DNA of 64,000 bases. It comes from Davidsoniella eucalypti (Eukaryota > Ascomycota > Sordariomycetes > Microascales > Ceratocystidaceae). Within the stretch, counting starts at the first letter, position 1. The number at the start of each line of letters is the position of its first letter. Positions 32,938 to 45,532 of the stretch are shown here, piece by piece. The position numbers and the translations under genes were made by a program. The notes under the pieces were generated by a model that made no database searches, was not told the DNA's origin, and worked only from the letters and a program-made list of their open reading frames with translations. The DNA is taken from positions 1-64,000 of the forward strand of contig RMBW01000052.1 in assembly GCA_004009845.1 (NCBI GenBank), in the 5' to 3' direction.

Positions 32938-33807
32938 TTAAGAGTGCGGCGAAGCGGAGTCACTGTTGTTCTCGACATCCCACTGCTTCTGGGTCATGGC
33001 CGGACCAAGAGCAGCAGCGGTAGCCTTGGCAGCCTTTCTGCGTCTCCAGTACCAGAAAGCGGCACCGGCCAGAGCAGCAGCACCAGCAAACGAACCAACT
33101 ACGGCGCCAGCAATGGCGCCCTTGGACATCTTGCCATCGCCGCTCCAGGACGACAGCCCCGGTGAAGAGTGGTACTCGGAGGCAGTGTCGTCGGTGCTGA
33201 TGGTGTTGTTCACGCTGGTGTCGACAGATAGAGTGGTGTTTTCTTCGGTGTAGTTGAAGCAGGGAATGGCGGTGTCAAAGGCAAATTCCTCGACGTACTG
33301 GACGTCGGCACAGGCATAGTAGATCTCGCCGCTGTCCTCTAGCGTGTAGAACATGTTGAAGGTGGCGCTGGTGCCCGAGGTGATGTTGGAGACGGCATCA
33401 GGTACGGTGACCAACGCGTGAAGATGATATCAAAGTTGCTGATCGACGTAGGGCCTGCGCCCTTTGAGTTAGTACTTGTATACCCTAAGATGAAGATATT
33501 TGCGGGAAACTTACTGTTAACGTACGAAATACCAATGTGGATGGCAGCAGACTCCTCCTGGGCAACCAGAGCCAGACGGCCATTGCCTATAGAATAAAAG
33601 GTCAGGTTAGCATTGGATCTAGTCATAGGGAAGGTGATGCAGTTGCCAGAGTTGGCAACGGAGCCACAGGGAGCCGTGTTGTCGGCAGCGGAACTCCAGA
33701 CACGATTTTCGGGCCATAGGCAAGCAGCCGGGCCCATATCATCCGCGGCAAGGACGGGGTGGGCAAAGACACAGGCCGCAACGGCAGAGATGGGTGGCAG
33801 CACGCAT
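32938..33807 (-). pseudogene. BIM1-like (X325) copper-binding surface protein gene with frame lesions
   Basis: Minus-strand exons about 33515-33807 and 32938-33454 (60-nt intron) code for a signal peptide ending ...ACVFA|HP, so the mature chain would start with His as in BIM1/X325 copper proteins. Next come ADDMGPAACLWPENRVW, NTAPCGS, GRLALVAQEESAAIHIGISY, NFDIIF, IYYACADVQYVEEF, AIPCFNYT, a Ser/Thr-rich linker, one membrane helix (AIAGAVVGSFAGAAALAGAA) with a WRRRK stop-transfer, and a short tail. Two breaks are visible. The only nearby ATG (33805-33807) is out of frame with the signal peptide, which is preceded in frame by TAA. The frame also changes between FDIIFT and VTVPDA near 33410-33420, where no intron fits. 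Residues usual between these blocks seem missing. A stretch at about 33590-33632 looks like an unspliced mini-intron (GCTAAC, TATAG) lacking a GT donor. Confidence 0.65.
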
Positions 33808-36800
33808 TATGATTAGAGGATATAGAGGTAAAGATAAAGATAACAGATAGAATCAAATAACAACAAGACTTTCGATCTATGAAATGAGTGACGAGAGAAA
33901 GAGGGAACTTTGATCTGCTGATCGAGAGGAGAGAAGACCTCTTCTTGTCATCCTGTCTTCAGAAATACAAAGTAGGCTAAAGAGAATATACAAAGATACC
34001 CAGCCAGTAGCTTAGGTCGTCTTACGATTGCTTGCCACGTACTAGACCTGATCTAGATCTATTACCCATAGCTCGTCCTAGCCCTTCTTCCAAAAGATAG
34101 ATTTCGTTCATGAACGCTTAGTGATATAGATCTTGCTGAAAATGATAAGAGAAAGAGAAACAAAAGTCCGGTATTTTACTATATGAACACTAGCGTATCA
34201 CCATGAGTGCTGCCACTAGCGTCACTGGTCCCTTCAAAATAGTCTCTAATGTATATTTCCTGAAAGACTATAGCTTTTTTGGGGGGGACTGAACGATGCC
34301 ATGCCACGAGACCACCGATGACCAAGAAAAAAAGAATGAGAAAGAAAAAAAAAACTATGCCACGGCAAGCCTCTTGTCCATCTCTTAGTCAAAGCGACTT
34401 GATATCCGAGCATTAAAGAATATCTATTGGCTAGAGATGTCTCCAGCCTCTCCGTATATTTATTAAGATCAAAAAGGGTTTCGAAGAATGGCGTCGTTAT
34501 TCTATCTATCCTCGAACAAGCTAGAGGTAGGCCTTGGTTATGTTCTGTTTCTTATGATGCTGAACTCACCTACTTTGACTCGTTTTTAGACACGAAGAAT
34601 AGAGCTACAAAAGAGAAAAAAAAAGTACGAACAGATCAAGATCACACCTATAAAGCCCTTTTGTGACCTTTCAAAAATGCATTCCCGGTATTAGGCCGGT
34701 GTGCTAAGTGCCCAAAGCAGAGCCAAGAGGGAAAGAAGCCCCACTTGAGTTGGCGAGCTTCCTTGATTTTTATCTGATCATTCGCGCATCTGATAAGATT
34801 AGATCAGTAGTGGACTCGGTGGACAGAACGTCAGGTCCTCCTGATTGATTAGATCGGCCAAACCTTCCTTGTAGTCTTTCTTTTCCTTAAGTTTTCTTTT
34901 TAAACATGGCAACTTATACCGTATATAGATTTTTTTTTTTAACCATAACTGTTCCTAGAAAGCATGAATACGCTACCAACAAGTTATTTCATTGACTATC
35001 TATGTTTCTATTTCTTTATCCATCTGAAGGAATTCAATCCCAAGTTATTATACTTCATTTTCGGGAATTCATGAGAGATTTGCCGCCTCTATACAAAACA
35101 AAATTCAAGTCTTTTTCAGACTTTCATGATTTTTAAAGTGTTGTGATATTATGAACTGATCGCCTTGAATAATTGTAAGTATACACGGGTGATGTTAATC
35201 TCGCATAGATTAGGACGAGGGTTTTATCTTGTCTAATTCGAAGAAGATGGCTAGTAAGATACTTATCATGCTACAACTGACTATGTGTATACGTATTTGC
35301 GGGGATCGGCGTCTATTTTTCTCGGTTAAGTCCATGTTGCCCTAGTTGGATGCTTTGCTACTAAGATGGCGATAGTAGTTGGATGGTCTGTTTTCCAGTT
35401 CAATTTTTTTGAATCCCCCCACCTTGAATTTTTTTTTCGCTACATGTGAAAATGTATATTAATATTTTTCAGGAAGAGTTTCACTTTTGTGTGTTTTGAA
35501 AATACTGAAAAGGTTATGTATTAACTTGTAAGATTTGTAAGCCATAAAAGGATTCCACTGACGAATACCTCTAGTCAAGGCCTTAATCATCTCGCCGATG
35601 CCAACAATGAAAGCAAGTACGCCTACAACTGGTAGTCTATTGATTCTTAGGATACATTACACGAAAAGAAAGAAAGGGAACACGCACAAGTAGATATAGA
35701 CTAAGCGACCTTCTAACAAGAATATTGCATAATGCAGGGTGTGATTTCAGGTGGATGGGAGTGAGATATAGATATGACTTTTACAGGTATATTCTACAGT
35801 GTGTATCTAGAAGTACAAAAGGTTTCTGCAATTAGAACACCAAGTACGAGGAATACGGATCTTAGTTCGGTCTATCCCGGCCGTAGATCTGCCACGAGGA
35901 AGAAATCAGGAACCTTTAAACATCTAGGTAGTGATGGGGATACAAACATCTATCGACGCGAGTTGATATCACAGGGTGAAGCAGCACAAGAAATGTCACA
36001 TGGAATATTTCTGCTTATTTGAGACTTTAGTAAGGAAGGAAAGTATGATATACTGAGTCAAGATAAGTGGTACATAGAACATGACACTTCACTCTATCGG
36101 CGCCTATACAGCAAGTTGAAGTAGCAGTAGCAATGTCTACGTTATGACGGTTGGTCATACAAACCTAATGAGCTACTGTAGTCGGATAGCTACGTATAAG
36201 CATAGACCAAAGACACGTTGTCTAAGAGGAGATGGTATCGATCTTTTATATATGAATATTCTTGACAATAGTCTAAATATAAAATAGCTTCTTATCGACA
36301 ATTATCAACCAAGTTCTAACAGTATAACTAAGGTTATAACACACATTCTCTCAACTCCTAGTTTTCCGCCAACTAGCCACGTTGTGAGCTATGGCTTGAT
36401 CAACTTTATTTTCTATTTATGTTAAAAGCTTTCTTGAGGTATAGCTAAAGGTGAGAATGGCTGTAAAGGGGTGTGTGATTTAGTCACTCAAGGCTTGTGA
36501 TCTTATAAATAGGCATGGTTCGTGATTTGTAATAAATATTCTACAGCGGTGTATAAGAACAGTGTTAGTTAGTGCCGAGATACGCCGAGATTTATTGAGA
36601 AAAAATTCAAGACGAGCATTGGTTGTCAGCTGGTATCTAGAGAAGGAGAAGTTAATAGTCAACTTAGACACTATGCTAGGCGAGTCTATAGATATAGTCT
36701 CAAGTTAGGGGATAATCTAAGGAACGATAGCGAGCAATTTCGTAAGTATTGCTGGAGCCAAGGAGAGCTTAACGGATGTCTTTTTCTTTTTCTTCTTCTT

Positions 36801-37355
36801 TTTTTCTGGCCTAATACGTGATATCTTGTCCTATTTAAATATAAGCGGTATAGCAAGAAGATAAAAGGACGAAATAAAGAGAAATAGCATATTCCAACTG
36901 CAACTTAACACTTGTATCAATAAAAACTATAGAATCAAGGCAAAAAAGTAACTAAATAAACTGATATACAACATAGACTTTGAACATATCCCCGCTTCAA
37001 GGGGCCGTGGTGCCATCCACATCCAAGTCACTCGATACATACGTGACTCGAATTATGTCCTCATATTCTCTCGCCATCAGGTGCTTGCTCTAGTCTATAT
37101 TTCTTAATAAGCTACCCCCAATAGAGACGAAGAAGAGGTGAAATATTAACAAAGATATTTCGCGGATGGTTGCTCCTACCCATCCGATAAAACGCCGAAT
37201 ATACTGACAAGATGAAAAAAAAGAGATATAGAACAAGAAGAAAAGAAAACCCAGAATAGATACAGAAAACGACCAAAAATATTTCCAAACAACATTACTT
37301 GACTACAATATAGAACAAAGCAGAGTAAAAACAGATATAGATAGGACAAACGAAA
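33808..37355. other. Gene-poor AT-rich region
   Basis: 3.5 kb with only short open frames and no family resemblance on either strand. The left end holds the upstream region of the BIM1-like locus, the right end the 3' UTR of the CSC1-like gene. Frequent A/T tracts and a G7 run at 34281. Nothing else recognised. Confidence 0.45.
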
Positions 37356-40300
37356 TCAATACACGACCCGATCCTTGTAAAATGGCGCTTTGTCGATGTC
37401 GACCACGATACGGCCATTCGGCATCAGCCTCGCGCCTTCATCACTGATATTGACGACCTTGGATGTATGCTCGACTTCCTGCTTGCTGACGCCTGCATCG
37501 TCCCGTGGAATCCACAGACACATTGGCTCTTCTGACATGGCCGATGGCCAATAGGCTTTACGCATATAATCCTGAGGATATGACTCCCGCGGATCTTGAA
37601 GTGGTGGAGGAAGCAGTGTTTGCATGTGTGCAAAATCGTCATAGATCTCGGGGTGCAGCCAGCGCAACACAAAGTTGGGCTTGATATCGCGGGGCGGGTT
37701 GATCCAGTAGTTGAAATAGCCAGCGATTGGGGCAACATATGATTTTTCGAAAAAATTATCCGTCACCTTGAACGCTTTGTTGCCTCCCAGTTTGAAGACA
37801 TTCTTCAAGATGCCGCTAGCGCCATCAAAGCCACGATTGCCTATATGTTCGTGATCTTCGTAATTAGTGCTATCGGGAACGACAAAGCCGTCGTCGATAT
37901 CAAGGAACCGTGTGCTGTTGTCGTTGGTGCTGTTATTACCATTGCTAGTACTATTTCTTCTGCTGCTACCATTCTGGCTATCGGAGTTAGCGATGATATC
38001 GTCACCTCCAATCTGGAAGTTAGAGCCGCGTGCAAGTTCGTGGCTTTCAACAGCCAGAGACTGAGGGAGGTTGTAAAGTAGCGGATTGATCGCCGACGAC
38101 AGCAACATATGAGCGATTGCAGTCATGACCAAGTAAATGATCATCAGAGCCATGGGAATCAAAGCAGATCGCAGCGCAAATAATCCAATCATGCAGATTT
38201 CTGCAAGGTAAAGACCAGTGAGAAGCTGCATGAGTCCGATAGGATAGATAAGGCCGCGAGTATGGATGTCAGACTTATAGGTGAACATCAGGTTATATCT
38301 ATAAACCAGATAGATGATGAAGATGCCAATAGATGCGAAGAACAAAATCAGAGGGGCGATACAACAGTACGAGAGAGCAATCACTCCCATGTTGGTGAAC
38401 ACGGGCATGATAGCACCCCAGTGGACTGGACGCATGCGGTGCCAGGTTTTGAAGACGGAGCGAGGTCGCTCCATGCGTCGGGCCAAGAACTGATGTCTAA
38501 TCAGATCCACAAGATGCGCCATGGCTCCAGCACCAGCAGCGAGACACTGAACAAGAATATAAGAAATATAAAAGTTGGAAGCTTTCGGGAGATTCTCGGA
38601 GAGTAGCGAGGTTGCCGAAAGAGGCGCCTTGATGACAGACATCAGGGCAGCACTAGCAGCAGAAGAGATGGTAGTGATCAGAAAGACCTGGACAACCTGG
38701 AAGGGGAAATAGTTGCGTTGTACGTAGATCTCTACCAGCGACAGTGATGGTACACCAGAGATGGATGCCGTGTGTCTTAGCAAGTACGGCACAATTGCCA
38801 TCAACAGAGAGAGCATCAGCGCAGGGAAGAAGCCCTGAATGACACCCTTGATGACACTGGGAAGAAGCAGAATGAACTTGATAGGTGGTAAGTATTTCGC
38901 CAAGGCCTCTATGTTGGAAATAGCACCGATACAAGCCGAGGGAATACACCAAAACACAATTCCAGCATAGATCAGAGCAGTGACTCCCGTCTCACGAGCA
39001 ATAAGTGAAAGCCATGAGTGTTCAAGCGATGGCCAGATTACCTCTTCAGGACGTACACCAATGTAGCGAGATGACATGTGTGACGGCAAATGATGAGTCA
39101 ACGTCTGATACGCCTTTTCAGCGTCAGCTTGGTTGGAGAATTCGACAAAGACCGAGGCTAGCGAGTCACCTTCGCCTTGCAATAGCTGTTTTCTCATCTT
39201 ACGAATAACCGGGTTCAGCTCGCGGAGCTCTTGTCTACACCATTTGATGGTATCGACACGACGGAATAGATTCTTGATGGGGCGATGGTGCGGACGGTCT
39301 TCAGCAGCAACCCATTGGCTAGCAACTTGCCCATTGATCGATGAAGTGCTATGTGATCTATTAGCCTCGAGATCCGATCTAGGTTGGAACCGTTCCGGTA
39401 AGCCAGTCTGCTCAGGCGCGAACTGTACAGCTGATGGTCGTGCTGGGGTGTCCTGTAAGATTTGGGCTTCTTCTTCTAACTCAAAGCTAGGCTGTTGGCT
39501 AGATGGTGATCCTTGGTTTGATGAATCAGCGTTAGTCGATGAAGAATGGGTGGTAGAGTCGATAGAGCTGGAGGCTGTCATTTGTGGCTGCTGCAATGCG
39601 TGCTGTGTAAACTCGTCCGTAAAGCTACCGAAATTCAAAGTTTCCAGTTCGAGGCCCGCACTGCCAGTGTTGGTGATCTGGACGAGCTGAGCATCACCGG
39701 AGTTGGTATTGAGGAGTGGCATAAAACCGTTCAAGGCAGGCAGTGTAGTAGCAGGTTTCGAATCTATATCCCGATCTCCTAGAGTCTGCGAGTTTTCGAG
39801 ACCAGGTGATGAATCAGAGCTATCACTTGAATCGTCATTGTCATTGTTGCCGATATTATCAGCTCTAAACTGTGGGTGCAACTGCTCAGTTTCGGAAGGG
39901 ATTTGTCCGCCCATAGCTATCAACCGATTCTTGTTGGCAAGTTTGATAAGGGCAATTTCAGCCTTTTCCAGACGATAAGCAATCTTTTTGCGCTGTTTGA
40001 CCAGTTGTTCCAAAGGCTTGACATTCTTAGGAATCCAGACATTCTTGACTGAGTCTCCAAAAAGTTTACGAAGGCGAGCTGTGTCTTTGTAGCGGTCAGG
40101 GACCGAGGTGAAAAGGACGGTTCGCGCAGAAAGTCTTTGGCTTTCGTATTGGGAAAACAAAAAGGCATTTCGCAGATTGATATAGAAGATACACTCGCGG
40201 AAGATGGTGTAGAAGACAATGCTGAAATAGACCCAGCAGACCATGGCATGTACCATAAAAGGGCCGTCATCTGTGACGTTTCCGATAGTTAGACTATCGA

Positions 40301-40931
40301 GCTGAGAAAGGCCCGAGCCTCCCTTGACGTGAATCGGGAGCAAGATGGGCCATGTTATACAAAGTCCGATGAAGCAAAGCATGGAGAGGATCTTGAGATA
40401 TCTCAGAAACAGGTAAGCATCGAGAGATACATGCTTGAGAGCAAATGTATCTTCGATCTGGAAAAAGGGCAAGATCCATTTCCAAAAATGACTAGGCAGA
40501 GGGTCACTCCGCTCTCTATGCTCCCAAAGGTGGTGATGTTAGATGTCATATCGTACACAAGAACAAACATTGATAGTTATCAGAGCAAGGTAGGACAAAC
40601 ATACTGCGGCAGGAAGCTTTTCACGACAGTTCGCGGGGAATAGACGCGCGGAAACTTATGTCGTAGAACCCAGAAGATTCCGAGGCATATGGCGGTATAC
40701 ACCAAGACAGGAACCAAAGTGCTGATGATGGAGCTAAAAGACGAAGAGTCTGACGAGCTGACTTTACTGAGTGTACCTCCAGTAGAGCTGTTCGTGGACG
40801 AGCCGATACGGGGATCAGAAGACTATGACGATGTGAGTAAGCGAATGTTAGAGATTAGTTGGAGCAAGACAGTGATATTGTCACGATATGAGAGAAGGCA
40901 AGGGGCATCTTACACCATCGGTGATACTCAT
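37356..40931 (-). CDS. CSC1/OSCA-type (DUF221, RSN1) calcium-permeable mechanosensitive channel-like protein
   Basis: Three exons: 40914-40931 (18 nt, MSITDG), 40605-40822 and 37356-40515; 1131 aa. Layout fits the family: membrane helix 1 (residues about 38-60), RVYSPRTVVKSFLPQ, helices 2 and 3 (KILSMLCFIGLCITWPILL; HAMVCWVYFSIVFYTIF), the cytosolic PHM7/RRM-like region (RTVLFTSVPDRYKDTARLRK; SVFVEFSNQADAEKAY), then about eight helices ending at LLYNLPQS. A Ser/Asp/Gln-rich insert of about 205 residues (283-488) sits inside the cytosolic domain between KAEIALIKLANKNR and IKNLFRRVDTI. Members of the family are osmo- or stretch-gated cation channels of the plasma membrane or ER; yeast Rsn1 is linked to exocytosis. 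The C-terminal 270 residues are cytosolic, with low-complexity Asn/Ser and a conserved end block (NYWINPP, WLHPEIYDDF). The exon 3 acceptor (CATAG) was picked because it alone keeps phase. Confidence 0.92.
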
Positions 40932-42526
40932 GGCGGGCAATGAGGGCCACTGAAGTTGCTACCAGCAGTCACTACTTGACTTGGTGCAAGCGGTAGCAAG
41001 CACGGGCAGAGACGAAATAAAAAAATAACAAAAAAGAATAAACAATGCGAGCACGACTTGCCGCGAGCAAGCGTAGGCCAAGGAAGGGAAGATCAAAGCA
41101 TAAACAGGCGGGTAACTAACTAGCCAGCCGCGATGAAGCGCCAGGCAATAAGCACGGGCTTGAAGTGGGGGATTAGAGGACAAGACTACCTGCAAATAGA
41201 CGCTGTAATAGCGGCAGATGCAGTGATGAAAATGACACAGAATATGCCAGCTGTGATGAGATGCAATGTCACAAGTTGAGGACAGGTTGGGCTAGGAAAA
41301 CAAGGCAGAATTCAATCAAAGGCGCTGGCGTAGCAGCGATAATAAACAGTCGTAGCACTAGTACGGGGCAGGCAAAGAGGAAGGCCGCTATATCGAATGC
41401 CGAATCAAACAGAAACAGCCGCGAATTGACGGCCGAAGCAAAGGGAAGACAAAAAGATATAAGAAAAACGAAGCCTGACGATAATTTCTTAACGGCTAAG
41501 CTTGAAGAATGGAGGACAGAGATGCGCCAAAAAATAAGAGATAGGGAAGAAGATTCAGGATAAACACAGTTTTTGTAGGTAGGTTCAACTCTAACAGTCG
41601 GACAGGCCAAGATAAGCGGTAGTTACGCTGGATCAGGTTGAATCTGAAGAAAAAAGAAGTTGCCCAGTGAATGGATAAACGCCCGGCAGTTTGTCTGGAA
41701 GGGGTAGTTACTAGTGAGAGTTATATTATTGTATATGGGTGGAAATGGCAGCCATATATACAACGACACATAGTACACAGAATGTATGTGTCTATTTTGT
41801 CATGAATAAAGACACGAAAATGAAAATAAAAACCACGTCACGTCACGAGGACACCGACAAGAACATTTTACAGATATATCGTGCGTGCTGCAGCAAGGGA
41901 AACTCGAAAGCAAAAGTGAATCAGAGAAGAAGAAGGAAGAAAAGATAAATAGATTAAATGCGCATGTACGTATTGTGATTGCAATAGTAGTTGCAGATGT
42001 TCAAGCAATTGGCTGGCAGGAAAAACAGACAACAGAAACAAGTGCGTGGGCTGCGTAAGTAGTTGCTGATCTAGAGGGTCGATCTAGAGCAAAAAAGGAA
42101 AGAATGTTAGTTAGGGCAGGAAATAATTGATACTAAGGTGTTCTTTTTTTCTATCAATTAAAACGTGTTTTGTTTTTATTTTTTCTCTTTGGTTATTCAG
42201 CCCGTAAGAAGCAAGACATTTCAGTAAATTTATTATTATTATTATTTTGTTTTTTTACTAATATTCTTTAGCCTAATCTTTTCAGGGCTACAACCCAAAC
42301 CAAAAAAAAAAAAACACAAGAACAAGCCACTAATTAAAGAGACTAAAACAGACGGACAATCGACTAAAGGGTCTTCTTTCTCAGGAACAGCTAGAAGAAA
42401 GGGCAAAACAAGAGCGGCAATAACCACAAAACGAGGAACTTCCAAAAGCGGCTGATTGTCAAGTCAGGAAATAGCCTTGGTAAAACGAGCCACCGACAGT
42501 TGACTCGAGCATATATTGTACGCATA

Positions 42527-42558
42527 CATGATAGCATATATTCATGATAGCATATATT
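42527..42558 (+). repeat. 16-bp tandem repeat, two exact copies
   Basis: catgatagcatatatt at 42527-42542 is repeated exactly at 42543-42558 and followed by catgaatt, the start of a third, broken unit. AT-rich microsatellite-like sequence. Confidence 0.7.
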
Positions 42559-42836
42559 CATGAATTTACAGAGAACATCTTGTTTGGCTGGCTGAGTCAC
42601 AAAACCCAACTTCCACCACTCGATGATCACTAAAAACCAGGAAACAGACCGATCTTGTGCCAGTGTATCAATGACATGTTACCAACAAGAAATCCCAGTT
42701 GGGATAGCTATCAACTGTCCGTCTTAAGCTCACAGTCTCGTTGTCGTTGCCCATATCAGCACGTCGGACTTGGCCATCTCAGACAACTGTCCACCAGGGC
42801 AGCAACTTAGACATTCGTTCACATGTTTTCAAAGTG

Positions 42837-42839
<3 letters not shown>

Positions 42840-42869
<30 letters not shown>
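42840..42869 (+). repeat. Homopolymer run of 30 guanines
   Basis: Uninterrupted G from 42840 to 42869 between AAGTGATT and ATATGCAG. Such a run can fold as a G-quadruplex and is unstable in cloning and sequencing, so its true length is uncertain. Confidence 0.85.
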
Positions 42870-42870
<1 letters not shown>

Positions 42871-44465
42871 TATGCAGTCATCAAGTATATGTCGCGGCAC
42901 GAATGCAAGAACGAAGCAGAGACATGAACTTGACTGACTACCCCATCACGTATTACACCCAACCAACAGCTCTCGAATACGAACTATATAGATACAGATA
43001 CATATGCAGGTCTAAGAGAGGGAGAGAGAGGGATAGAGATAGCCAAAGGTCGACATGTATCCCATCTGTGATGACGTACTACCGCACACCGATATGTACA
43101 AAGCATAGATATACAACTATATGTTCAACCTACTATTGCCGACTCCTACGACGTCTCATGGTCATGCAGAATACAGATCGCACCGCTAGACTTGCGTTCC
43201 GACTCCCTTTTGGAAGCGGACATGGCGAAGGCTGAGACCTGTTTCTCATGATTTGTGATTATTCACTCTACAAACTTGCAACCAACTCGAGGTACTCGCT
43301 GTATCCTCAGTTCATAGATAACAGATATGGAATCAGAAATTGATGTCCAAGTCAAATCTGGGGCTCATATCAAACTATAGCTTTTGACTTGACGTGACAG
43401 TTGTTGGCAAATCAATCAGAGTTTCCACGTCACAGCAGACAATAAAAGCAAGCCTTTCTCTATTTTCTTTACCAGAATGTGCATTTTGTTTATAACCCTA
43501 TCCCTGAAATGAAGTCTAAAAAGCACAGACGCTGAACGAGGCCCGAGCACGACCAAGTTCCACAAGCTTTTTTGTCTGTGTCCTTGATAAGTAAAAGTCT
43601 TTTGTAGCATTTTTTGACCCTATTAGACTAAGATTGTGTATTCATAACCATGCGTGATCTTCACTGTACGATACGCAGTAATAAGAGCAAGAAAGACAAA
43701 TAATAGGAAAAAGTCCGGGCTACGGTACAGTGGCTGTCCAACATAGCACCAACCCAAGCTCAGGTGTTTTTTTTTTCTTTCTCTCTTTTGTCTTTAGAGA
43801 TGCATAGTTTCTAATGGCGATGGTGTCATCTTACAGGACAACTAACTATCAGTACTTTCGAGGGCGCCTGCTATGCGAATTTGATCACCAAAGTCTAGCC
43901 TAGAACTGACTAGCCTTGACCATAGCCTAGTCTTTTTTTCTCTGTCCATGTCTCTTCCTCATCCTCTCTTTTTTCATTCTTCTTTTCTCATTCTTCTGCT
44001 CTCTTCCTCCCGCCCGCTTCTTGATCATCATCTTGAACGGATCCGAAATCTGGACTCGGCGTCAAAACTTGGGACATGTGAAAGCTAGAAATACAAAAAA
44101 CACTCAAGCTATTCATACAGATGTATATGAAATGGTCTGTATGTGTCTATCAAAAACATGCATCATGCAGATGCAGATGCAAAAGCATATAAGAGAAAAT
44201 AAAACCCCATCAGCCCACCTGTTTCTGCCTCTTCTTCCCCCGCACCGCCCTCTATCAGTCCAACTCGTCATAATCACCTCTGATGCTTGATATACAGATG
44301 CCCAGTCACGTCTCTTACTAAGGTCATGGAATTCTACAGATAGAGGCCCAGAGACATCATGTCTTGTCCGTCTGCCACGTCTTGTGTTTCTGTGCCGTGC
44401 GGCCGTTCGCTCTTCTAAGCCGTGTATACAATACATATCTATTCATATTCAAGCCACCCCTCATT

Positions 44466-44477
44466 CCCCCCCCCCCC
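44466..44477 (+). repeat. Run of 12 cytosines
   Basis: C12 preceded by TCATT and followed by AATATC; same kind of homopolymer as the G30 run 1.6 kb away but on the other strand. Confidence 0.8.
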
Positions 44478-45400
44478 AATATCTTTCCTTCCTTTTCACT
44501 CGAGTTCAGGTTGGTTCTAGATCATGGTTGGGTCTGACATTCATGTAATATCATCCATCGATTAAGACCTTCTTGTGTCTAGCCCATTGGCGTACCGATA
44601 TATATCTGGCTTTCCTGTTGTCTTTTGTCTTGTCTCTTAACATGTGTGTTGGTTGTCCGTGACGAAGTCCATCTCTTCGACGATGATACAAATTGGGATC
44701 CCATACCGACGGATATCCTCGGGCTTCAGATAGCTGTGGGAAAGGGTGTATGAATCTATCCCTCCAGTGTCAAAACCAACAGGTATGGCTACAAACAAAT
44801 GTCCTCTTTTTTTCATTCTTCTGCTTTCATTTTCGGTTCGTTTCTTCTTGCTATCAAGTGAGTGGTCTCGGCCTCGGATAACTCCCATATCAAGCAAAGA
44901 TCCGACAGCCACATGCATTATCTATTCTTCCCCGCCTTCTCTGTCAGATTAACTTGTCATAAATATTTTCAAGCATCACCGCCCTCTCTACCACCCGTCT
45001 TTACTGATACAGATGCATACATACAGAGAGACTCACAAGTTCTCGGGGGGGTTTCATACGGTCTGCCTGCTTCTTTGGGGTCAAAAAGAGAACCCCCTCC
45101 CTACACAGTAAGCCTTGAAAATAAAAATTGGAAGAAAGGAAATACAGTATTTCTCAGGCGGAGATGTCCAGTCAAGTCTAAAGTCAATGTCTGAGTCTCC
45201 CTTATCACGCCCTCTGTGTCAAGGCTTGACCATCTCCCTTGCTTTGGGTTTTATCATCCTCACTTATCTGAGTTTGAGAATTTGATATACAGATACGGTC
45301 AGAGTGGCCATGGCCAATTCTTGTGCCGGGCTACTCGATTGGGAGGTCAAAATCCTTCTTCTTGTTCGGTTCAGCACGCTGACAATTTGACTACACAAAA

Positions 45401-45532
45401 ATGAGTGATCAGAGTAGGGCTTCGTCAGCCTGGTTCACCCTTGACCGGTTAATGGAGGACATGGCGTCAGTAGACAAAGTCTCCCAAGAACGGAGGACGG
45501 CGGAACCAGGCAAGGGAGAGGTAGAGAACTAA
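45401..45532 (+). CDS. Small open frame, 43 aa, doubtful
   Basis: ATG in an A-rich start context (cacaaaaATGAG), 43 codons, TAA. The product is hydrophilic with balanced composition (SRASSAWFTLDRLMEDMASV) and differs from the low-complexity frames around it. No homologue recognised; it could equally be an exon of an unseen gene or chance. Confidence 0.18.
   Translation: MSDQSRASSAWFTLDRLMEDMASVDKVSQERRTAEPGKGEVEN

Noticed and set aside
41261..41563. 100-codon plus-strand frame upstream of the CSC1-like gene
   Set aside because: Lys/Arg/Glu-rich composition typical of AT/purine-rich DNA, no family signal, overlaps a likely promoter.
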